Part shown: piece after piece, positions 5,384 through 11,432 of the stretch
Numbering within the stretch: position 1 is the stretch's first letter
How the letters are laid out: each line of letters opens with the position of its first letter
DNA from: Acidobacteriaceae bacterium
GTDB lineage: Bacteria > Acidobacteriota > Terriglobia > Terriglobales > SbA1
Reading direction: 5' to 3'
Assembly: GCA_019237515.1 (NCBI GenBank)
Contig: JAFAGX010000263.1
Location: 1 to 11,432, forward strand
Length of the DNA: 11,432 nucleotides
Made by a program: the position numbers and the translations under genes
Notes under the pieces: generated by a model
What the model was told of the DNA's origin: nothing
The model's input: the letters and a program-made list of their open reading frames with translations, nothing else
Database searches by the model: none

Positions 5384-8300
5384 ATGCCGGTCAAATCGAA
5401 TTTGATATGCGGTCTGTTTAGGTTTGCAGTTTATGCAGCCGTACTTACACTTACGAGTGTTATGTTTGCCCAGACAACGATTTCTACTGGCAGCATTCAG
5501 GGAATTGTGACCGATCCTTCAGGTGCAGTGGTTCCGAATGGCAAAGTTACCATCACTAATAAAGCGACGGGACAAGTGTTTACCACTACTACTTCCTCGG
5601 CAGGAACATATAGCTCGGGCGCACTAGCTCCTGGCAACTACGCAGTACGAGTGGAAGCGCAGAGTTTTAAGACAATAACTGAAGAGGTTCCGATTCAGGT
5701 TGGCGTAACTACCCCGGGGAATTTCAAGCTCCAGCTCGGAGAAACTGGTCAGGTCATCGAAGTTCAGGCAGATACAACTCAGGTGAACACCGAGCAAGCC
5801 ACTGTCCAAGGAGTACTCAGTCCAGAACAGATTGAAAACCTTCCAATCAACGGCCGTAACTTTCTTGACTTGGCGCAACTAGAGCCCGGAGTACAAATTC
5901 AGGACGGCGGTACCTTCGATCCGACCAAGAAAGGATTCTCGTCGATCTCATTCGGAGGGCGCTTCGGTCGGACTGCTCGTATCGAGGTAGACGGGGTAGA
6001 TGTAAGTGACGAAACGGTCGGCACAACTACACAAGATATTCCGCAAAGTGCGATTCAGGAATTTCAGCTCGGCGAATCTATGCTTGACCTATCCACTGAA
6101 TTAACTTCCTCCGGGTCGGTCAATGTAGTTACAAAATCTGGCACCAATAACTTTCACGGACAGGGATATTACATGTTTCGGGACCAGTCACTTGATGCGA
6201 ATCTCCCGAACGCACTACACACTCCCTTTCAGCGAAACCAATTTGGCGGCAATTTCGGTGGGGCAATTATAAAAGACAAACTGTTTTTCTTCGTCGACGC
6301 TGAACGGACAAAGCAGGACTTTCAGCAGCCAGTGGTCGCAGGTCCCCCGTTGCAGGCTGATTCAGGAAGTTTTTCTGCGCCATTCCGGGAGGCCGAAGGC
6401 ATCGCGCGGCTGGACTACCAAATTACCAAGAATTACAAAATGTTTTATCGCTTCTCCTATGATCAAAACAGCGATGTCACGCCCTTCGAACCAGTGGCAT
6501 TTCAGCCGATGGATAATACGACCCATACTCGTGACCATGTGGTAGGCCTCGACTTTACGAGCGGTAGGTACACTCACAGCATCCGCTTTGGGTACATGAA
6601 ATTTTTTAACAAGATAAAAACTGGTGTCGCCGGCTCGACACCGTTCAATACTTCGTCGGCGATTGAACTCTCGATCGGTCCCGACGCGCCGTGTTTAAAC
6701 TCCTCTGGAGTGGTGCCGGACGTATTCTGCTCAGGCCAACCGTTTTTAGCCCCTCAGGCCACCCCTCAATCGGATCACCAGATCAAGTACGATGGCAGCC
6801 GCACTTTTGGTGCCCACATCCTCCGCTACGGCGGTGGTTTCAATCACATCCATGGTGGAGGATTTGCCGGGTTCCTGGCGGATGGCCCCGCAGTCAATGC
6901 ATTAGCAAGCGCGTGCACGGGTATCTGCCTGACTCTACCCGGTGGCGCAGCGAATGCTCTCAACTACCCAGTGCAGAATGTGCTCATCGGTAATGGCCAG
7001 GGATTCTCTACGAGCCAAGCGGCATTCGGTTTTCCAGGGGGCGGTCTGGGCCCCGATAATCGGGTTTCCTGGTATGTCGGTGATTCGTGGAAGATCAAAC
7101 CGAACTTAACCGTGACTTATGGACTTCGCTATGTCCGCGACACCGGGAGGAGCGACAGCGATCTCGCTCCTATCGCTGCGCTAAACCAGTTTAACAATCA
7201 GTTCTATTCGGGATTAGGCAATCGCGTGAACAATCCGGATACCAACTTTGCGCCTCAGATTGGCCTTGCCTGGGACCCGTGGAATAACGGGCGGACCGTA
7301 ATTCGCGGAGGCGTCGGATTATTTTATGAGAACTCGATCTTCAACAACGTCCTGTTCGACCGGCCCGGACGCTTGACCAACGGGACGTTTCTCGCTATTG
7401 TCCCCGCCTGTTTAAACGGCGGGGCAGTTCCTGTCAGCGTCCCTAACGGTCCAACAATTACACCCTCGTTTTGTGGACAGCCTATCGGACAGGTGCAAGC
7501 TCAGGTCGCTAGTTTACAAGCGCAATATCAGGCCGCAGCGCAGGCTGTCGGTTCCGGACCAAATCCGACCTTCATCGGTAGCACTCTCGCCGATGGAACG
7601 AATATAACGAGTACAAACTTGTTCGACCCAAACTACAAGACTCCGCGATCAGTTCAGATGAATTTCGGGATTCAGCGCGAGATTCATCGTGGAACTGTAT
7701 TTACGGCTGATTATCTGCGCAACGTTTCCACTCATACCTTACTGGCGGTCGATACTAACCTTGTAGGGGACACGCGTTTCTTCAATCTGGCCAATGCACG
7801 GAAGGCAATCGCTGCGACACTCGCCGCCTGTGGTCAAAGCACGATCGGCCTGGCAATCTCGCAGGGCACTTGCACCACCGCGGGCAACCCAGCCCCTCAT
7901 ACTGCCACGATTACCGATTTCGCTGTCAACGGGCTAGACGACGGATATTCGTTATGTGGCGGGTTCGCTTGCCCCCACGCAGCTTTTCCGGGAGTCAATC
8001 CAAATGTGGGAAGCAACCAGATGCTGTTTCCCGCTGGACGGTCGGTGTATAACGGGCTTCAGACGTCATTACGGCAAGACATTCGCAATCCATTCAAGGG
8101 CATACCCTACATCAATCTGCAGGTATCGTACGCCCTATCCAGGTACGTGGCACAGGCACAAGATTCCGACTTCATCAACAATGCATTTGATAACGCCAAT
8201 CCCAGCAAATATACCGGGCCGAATGGGCTCGATCGCACGCACCAGATTTCCTTTGGCGGCACCATGCAGTTGCCCGGTAACTTCGCTGCGAGTGTGATTG

Positions 8301-8947
8301 GTCATTTTTACAGCGGTCTCCCGGTCACACTGACTCTCGGAACGACCGGACTAGCTGGCGGTATTTTCCAGACCGCGGTCAACGGCGACGGGGAAGGTGA
8401 CGGCGCACTTGCAAGTGGATCTCAGGGTTCATTGGGAGGTGTACTGCCGGGGACGAACTTGGGGTCGTTCGGTCGCGGGGTGAATTCTGGAAACCTTAAC
8501 ACTGTAATCGATCGTTACAATACTAACTATGCCGGCCAGCCGACACCCGCTGGTCAAGTGCTTATCAGTCAAGGTCTGTTCACGCTCGGCCAGTTACAGC
8601 GACTTGGCGGAGTTATGCCGGCTCTAAGCCCCGCCCCAGCCAATGAAGCTTTCGACGGCTGGTTACGAGACATGGACTTCAGCCTCAACTGGACATACAA
8701 AATCAAAGAGCGTGTGCAGCTGCAGCCCGGAGTCAGTTTCTTCAACATCATGAACTTTGTTAATTTCGATCCCCCAAAAAATACTTTGGGTGGCGTTTTA
8801 AGTCCGGCCGGCACACCAGCGGTGCTGGGTACCGCAAATGGAACACCCGGGGAACAGCCCAATAGCCTTCGCATCGGCTTAGGCTCTGGTGTGTTCGGCC
8901 TCGGCTCGCCGCGTGTACTCGAGTTCGCGCTGAAACTGAACTTCTGA
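5384..8947 (+). CDS. Oar-like TonB-dependent outer-membrane receptor with carboxypeptidase-regulatory domain
   Basis: The 1187-residue product has a Sec signal peptide (cleavage probably after MFA, residue 29). A CarboxypepD_reg/CNA-B-like beta-sandwich follows at about 35-118, with GSIQGIVTDPSGAVVPNGKV and the late GNYAVRVEA. The plug domain is at about 130-270, with LSPEQIENLPINGRNFLDL (145-163) and ARIEVDGVDV. A long beta barrel follows, ending in LEFALKLNF with the terminal Phe expected for BAM insertion. This layout and length are characteristic of the large Oar-like receptor families of acidobacteria, thought to import polymers, but no substrate can be read here. No obvious TonB box was seen. 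The start is ATG 5384 after AAGGGA (5371-5376) at seven bases. A 9-codon out-of-frame ORF (ATG 5376) overlaps the start and is probably not meaningful. It stands alone after a long upstream region and meets tRNA-Ser tail to tail. Confidence 0.93.
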   Translation: MPVKSNLICGLFRFAVYAAVLTLTSVMFAQTTISTGSIQGIVTDPSGAVVPNGKVTITNKATGQVFTTTTSSAGTYSSGALAPGNYAVRVEAQSFKTITEEVPIQVGVTTPGNFKLQLGETGQVIEVQADTTQVNTEQATVQGVLSPEQIENLPINGRNFLDLAQLEPGVQIQDGGTFDPTKKGFSSISFGGRFGRTARIEVDGVDVSDETVGTTTQDIPQSAIQEFQLGESMLDLSTELTSSGSVNVVTKSGTNNFHGQGYYMFRDQSLDANLPNALHTPFQRNQFGGNFGGAIIKDKLFFFVDAERTKQDFQQPVVAGPPLQADSGSFSAPFREAEGIARLDYQITKNYKMFYRFSYDQNSDVTPFEPVAFQPMDNTTHTRDHVVGLDFTSGRYTHSIRFGYMKFFNKIKTGVAGSTPFNTSSAIELSIGPDAPCLNSSGVVPDVFCSGQPFLAPQATPQSDHQIKYDGSRTFGAHILRYGGGFNHIHGGGFAGFLADGPAVNALASACTGICLTLPGGAANALNYPVQNVLIGNGQGFSTSQAAFGFPGGGLGPDNRVSWYVGDSWKIKPNLTVTYGLRYVRDTGRSDSDLAPIAALNQFNNQFYSGLGNRVNNPDTNFAPQIGLAWDPWNNGRTVIRGGVGLFYENSIFNNVLFDRPGRLTNGTFLAIVPACLNGGAVPVSVPNGPTITPSFCGQPIGQVQAQVASLQAQYQAAAQAVGSGPNPTFIGSTLADGTNITSTNLFDPNYKTPRSVQMNFGIQREIHRGTVFTADYLRNVSTHTLLAVDTNLVGDTRFFNLANARKAIAATLAACGQSTIGLAISQGTCTTAGNPAPHTATITDFAVNGLDDGYSLCGGFACPHAAFPGVNPNVGSNQMLFPAGRSVYNGLQTSLRQDIRNPFKGIPYINLQVSYALSRYVAQAQDSDFINNAFDNANPSKYTGPNGLDRTHQISFGGTMQLPGNFAASVIGHFYSGLPVTLTLGTTGLAGGIFQTAVNGDGEGDGALASGSQGSLGGVLPGTNLGSFGRGVNSGNLNTVIDRYNTNYAGQPTPAGQVLISQGLFTLGQLQRLGGVMPALSPAPANEAFDGWLRDMDFSLNWTYKIKERVQLQPGVSFFNIMNFVNFDPPKNTLGGVLSPAGTPAVLGTANGTPGEQPNSLRIGLGSGVFGLGSPRVLEFALKLNF

Positions 8948-8991
8948 CCTGCGCGTGCGCGCGAAGAGTGGACATCTTTACTCAGACTGCA

Positions 8992-9081
8992 TGGCGGAGA
9001 GTGAGGGATTCGAACCCCCGATACCCTTCCGGGGATGCCGGTTTTCAAGACCGGTGCCATCAACCACTCGGCCAACTCTCC
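8992..9081 (-). tRNA. tRNA-Ser (anticodon UGA)
   Basis: The minus strand from 9081 begins GGAGAGTTGGCCGAGTGG, a class II serine tRNA start. The acceptor stem GGAGAGT pairs with ACTCTCC, followed by discriminator G and encoded CCA at 8994-8992. The anticodon arm is ACCGG-TCTTGAAAA-CCGGT-like, with anticodon TGA at plus 9045-9047. The long variable arm CATCCCCGGAAGGGTAT and the T arm GGGGGTTCGAATCCC are present. At 90 nt the length fits tRNA-Ser. Protein frames read through it are artefacts. Confidence 0.97.
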
Positions 9082-9111
9082 GGACCTAGTGATGATATCA
9101 GCTGCCACCAA

Positions 9112-9143
9112 CAAATAAGAAAGGCCGCGTTGCGGCGGCCCTC
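9112..9143 (-). terminator. Intrinsic terminator of the radical SAM gene
   Basis: On the minus strand GGCCGC (plus 9140-9135) pairs with GCGGCC (plus 9128-9123) over the 6-nt loop CGCAAC, followed by TTTCTTATTT. It lies 36 bases after the radical SAM stop codon and 40 bases before the tRNA, so it separates the two transcripts. Confidence 0.75.
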
Positions 9144-9178
9144 TGAGAACTGAGATCTGGGAACCGAGAACAGCTTAC

Positions 9179-11344
9179 TTAATCGCCTGCTACCGGCTCG
9201 CCCACTTCGACCTCCGGCTTCTGTACCTGATGTCCGTTGCCGTTACCACTTGGCTTTACTAAGGCGCCCAATGGAATGAATCCGTTCTCCGACACCGGTT
9301 GTTTCTCTTTAAGCACGACCTCGCGGTAAAGAGCCGCCATGCGAGCGTTGTAAGCCGCATCATCTTTCTTTGGCCCGCGTGCTTCGTCAGCTTTCAGTTT
9401 CGCATCTCGTGCCCGCATCTTTTCTTCACGTGCGTTCTTGGCGATGCCGAGTTTATCAAGATCGTGTTGTTCTTCTTCCGTCACAATCCCGTCACGCAGC
9501 ACCAACGAATGGTCGGTAGATTCCATTTTGACGTTCTTGCCACCGGCGAAGATCTCATGCCGCCCATGCTCCTCGTACCACTTGGTCAGGGTCGCTGTCA
9601 TGTGCATCTTCTCAATGATGTTGCGCCAACCCACGCCGGTGTTGTAAGCACAGAAGGAAATCTCGCCTTCCTGCGTTGCATAGGGAATGATGCACTGCTC
9701 GGTGCGCCGGAAATCGTAATTGAACAAATCCTGGAACCACATTCCGGCGATAAACAAAAAGTTCCACCGATCCTTGCGGCGCTTCATGATGTCGTCTATC
9801 GTCCGCTCCGGTCCAACCTTGCCGTAATTCCTGCCGGTTACGTTGTAGTTCTTGTCGAACTTTTGCAACAGGTCCATTAGCTTGAAATGCGTCGGCGACT
9901 GGAACGGGTCATAGTTTTTCATCAAGCATAACGCCATTCCAATTCCGGTCAGGAATTTCCCCCGTGCCGCGTCGTTCACCTTCGCAATGTCCTTTGCGAG
10001 TTGGTCTCCATGCAGAAACGCCGTCACCGGCACGCTTTCTTTCGTTTCCTTGTCAATCATTACGGCCATGCCCGTCCCGCAATTAGGATGGCACCCGCAG
10101 GAGAGCTGGCCCCAGTTGTTATTTGCGTCCTGGGCGTGCATGAGATCGGCCCAGTCGGAGAAGGTTCCCATGAAGCTGATGGGGAACCAGTCGCGGGCGG
10201 GTTCGCCGAGGCCGGTTTGATTTTTCACGTCGTGAGCGAGATGGGCTAGCGTGTAACGCTGAGCCTCGCGGCGCTCATCGGTGATTGCTTCGTCGCGTCC
10301 GGTGAATGAGACCGGTTGGAACGACAGGAAACCGATCTTCTTGGGATTATCGAGCGCGAACTGGATGATGCGTCCGACCTGCTCGTTGTTAATTCCGTTA
10401 ACAATCGTGACAACCGGAACGATCTCGACTCCGGCACGATGCAGGTTGTCGATGGCTTTCAATTTCACATCAAATAGGTTTCCGACTTTGCGGTGAGCAT
10501 TCGCGGCGTTGCCGATGCCATCGAATTGCAGATAGGCATAGCGCAATCCGGCTTCTGCCGCTTGTTGCGCAAATTCAAAACTCTTGGCGAACTCGATTCC
10601 GTTTGTCGCTGCCTGCACGCTGTTGTAACCAACCTTGCGTGAGTAGCGGATCGCGTCCAGGAAATAAGGAGACAGCGTCGGCTCGCCGCCGGAGAACTGC
10701 ACGCTCATCTGGCGGCGCGGCTTAATCGTGATCGCGTTGTCGAGCATCTGCTTGATTTCTTCCCATGTCAGCTCATGCACGAAGCCGACCTGGTTCGCGT
10801 CCATGAAGCATGGATCGCACATCATGTTGCAGCGGTTGGTCAGATCGATAGTCAGCACGGATCCGCGGCCGTACTTAATCGTGCTGGTGCCGTGCTTGTG
10901 CAGCTTCTCGTCGTTGTGGGCGCGAATATCGCGGCCAGGGAAAACGGTTTCCAGGTGCTCGGTGAATTCTGTGTCGATCGACATCACATCTTCGAAGTGG
11001 CCGTGCTTGGGGCAGTCCTTCACCATGAGGATCTTGCCGTCGCGCTCGACGATCTGCGCTTTGACTTCGCCGACTTTTTCGTTGAGCAGGATTTCAACCG
11101 GCAAGTCGCCGTCGAGAATGCGCTGGCGAATCTCGGGAATGCAGCGCGGGCAAAGCGAGTCAGTGCTTCGCGGCCAGCCGAGTGGCGGCTTCGACTTCTC
11201 GTAGGATTTCAGCAGTGGTTTATCGGACCACTTCGGCGTGGGCGACGGGTTGGGCTTAATACGATTGAGGCGGTCGAAGAAAAACCACGCGCCATTGGCG
11301 GCGATCGTAACAGCTTTCTCTACGTACTTAATAGGCTTGTGCAT
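9179..11344 (-). CDS. Radical SAM protein of the tetraether / membrane-spanning lipid synthase type (candidate)
   Basis: The 721-residue protein contains the radical SAM motif CNMMCDPC (Cys172, Cys176, Cys179), which binds the SAM-cleaving [4Fe-4S] cluster, and SGGEPT at 218-223. An N-terminal Cys set, CPRC (65-68) and CPKHGHF (111-117), resembles a rubredoxin-like site. Further cysteines occur at CGCHPNC (416-422), 473, 551 and 565, enough for auxiliary clusters. This order is what I recall for archaeal MJ0619 (Tes, tetraether synthase) and its bacterial relatives, which join lipid tails. Acidobacteria make iso-diabolic acid, so lipid coupling is the favoured role. The N-terminus has a hydrophobic patch (11-26) that may touch the membrane. 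A charged tail from about 600 makes it longer than MJ0619. It may instead modify another substrate. ATG 11344 follows GAGAGGAA closely. It is read as a single gene with its own terminator. Confidence 0.8.
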   Translation of the reverse strand: MHKPIKYVEKAVTIAANGAWFFFDRLNRIKPNPSPTPKWSDKPLLKSYEKSKPPLGWPRSTDSLCPRCIPEIRQRILDGDLPVEILLNEKVGEVKAQIVERDGKILMVKDCPKHGHFEDVMSIDTEFTEHLETVFPGRDIRAHNDEKLHKHGTSTIKYGRGSVLTIDLTNRCNMMCDPCFMDANQVGFVHELTWEEIKQMLDNAITIKPRRQMSVQFSGGEPTLSPYFLDAIRYSRKVGYNSVQAATNGIEFAKSFEFAQQAAEAGLRYAYLQFDGIGNAANAHRKVGNLFDVKLKAIDNLHRAGVEIVPVVTIVNGINNEQVGRIIQFALDNPKKIGFLSFQPVSFTGRDEAITDERREAQRYTLAHLAHDVKNQTGLGEPARDWFPISFMGTFSDWADLMHAQDANNNWGQLSCGCHPNCGTGMAVMIDKETKESVPVTAFLHGDQLAKDIAKVNDAARGKFLTGIGMALCLMKNYDPFQSPTHFKLMDLLQKFDKNYNVTGRNYGKVGPERTIDDIMKRRKDRWNFLFIAGMWFQDLFNYDFRRTEQCIIPYATQEGEISFCAYNTGVGWRNIIEKMHMTATLTKWYEEHGRHEIFAGGKNVKMESTDHSLVLRDGIVTEEEQHDLDKLGIAKNAREEKMRARDAKLKADEARGPKKDDAAYNARMAALYREVVLKEKQPVSENGFIPLGALVKPSGNGNGHQVQKPEVEVGEPVAGD

Positions 11345-11432
11345 TTCCTCTCGCTTTCCACTGCCTTGGCACTTACGGTAATTCGCGCTTTCCTTGCGTT
11401 GATTGGCCTAAGCCCAGCTTTTCTCTCGGGCT
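11345..11432. other. Upstream region of the radical SAM gene
   Basis: These 88 bases show no gene and no convincing promoter. AGCCC (11411-11415) and GGGCT (11428-11432) could pair, but the second arm ends at the window edge, so the repeat cannot be judged. Confidence 0.4.

Noticed and set aside
8951..8963. GCGCGTGCGCGCG after the receptor stop as a terminator
   Set aside because: Simple alternating GC palindrome with a very short loop and no T tract on either strand.
8569..9114. 181-codon minus-strand frame over the receptor 3' end and the tRNA
   Set aside because: Its N-terminal part is tRNA-Ser(UGA) read as protein (the familiar GELAEWLMAPVLKTG pattern), and the rest is antisense to the receptor gene.
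11411..11432. AGCCC/GGGCT inverted repeat at the right edge
   Set aside because: Only five base pairs and cut by the window end, so it cannot be judged.
1..11432. Mobile element, CRISPR array, phage or toxin-antitoxin module
   Set aside because: No transposase, integrase, spaced direct repeats or paired small genes were found on either strand. The tRNA has no duplicated 3' end next to it that would suggest an integration site.

Overview
The window looks like a chromosomal segment of an acidobacterium (Acidobacteriota, soil type). The main reasons are a 1187-residue Oar-like TonB-dependent receptor with an N-terminal carboxypeptidase-regulatory domain, an orphan LytTR regulator close to it, and a long multi-cysteine radical SAM protein of the tetraether or membrane-spanning-lipid-synthase type. 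Base composition is moderately GC and even. I see no insertion sequence, phage gene, CRISPR array or toxin module. The taxonomic call is inference from gene families.

Positions 1-2700 hold a minus-strand operon, read right to left: a clade-D-like beta-carbonic anhydrase (possibly a carbonyl sulfide hydrolase), a selenium-binding-protein/methanethiol-oxidase homologue, and a polytopic membrane protein cut by the window edge. The last two overlap by ATGA. The operon has a good sigma70-like promoter and a leader of about 190 nt. The leader carries a terminator-like hairpin and an upstream 9-nt copy of one of its arms, which suggests a transcription attenuator or riboswitch. The gene content points to handling of small volatile sulfur compounds.

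Positions 2880-4180 hold, on the plus strand, a TetR-family repressor and a Tat-exported NTF2/SnoaL-like protein. A shared operator-like sequence (16 of 19 bases) lies at the tetR promoter and again upstream of the SnoaL-like gene, so the repressor probably controls itself and its neighbour. A LytTR DNA-binding protein without a receiver domain follows at 4234-4788.

A 595-bp non-coding stretch (4789-5383) with several inverted repeats precedes the TonB-dependent receptor gene (5384-8947). Convergent to it on the minus strand are tRNA-Ser(UGA) with encoded CCA (8992-9081), a GC-rich intrinsic terminator, and the 721-residue radical SAM gene (9179-11344). That protein has a CxxxCxxC motif, an N-terminal rubredoxin-like Cys set and extra C-terminal cysteines, so it is a good candidate for making membrane-spanning (iso-diabolic-acid-type) lipids.

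The points most worth a second look are the attenuator-like leader of the sulfur operon, the Tes/Mss-like radical SAM enzyme, the carbonic anhydrase/methanethiol oxidase pairing, and the two TetR operators.
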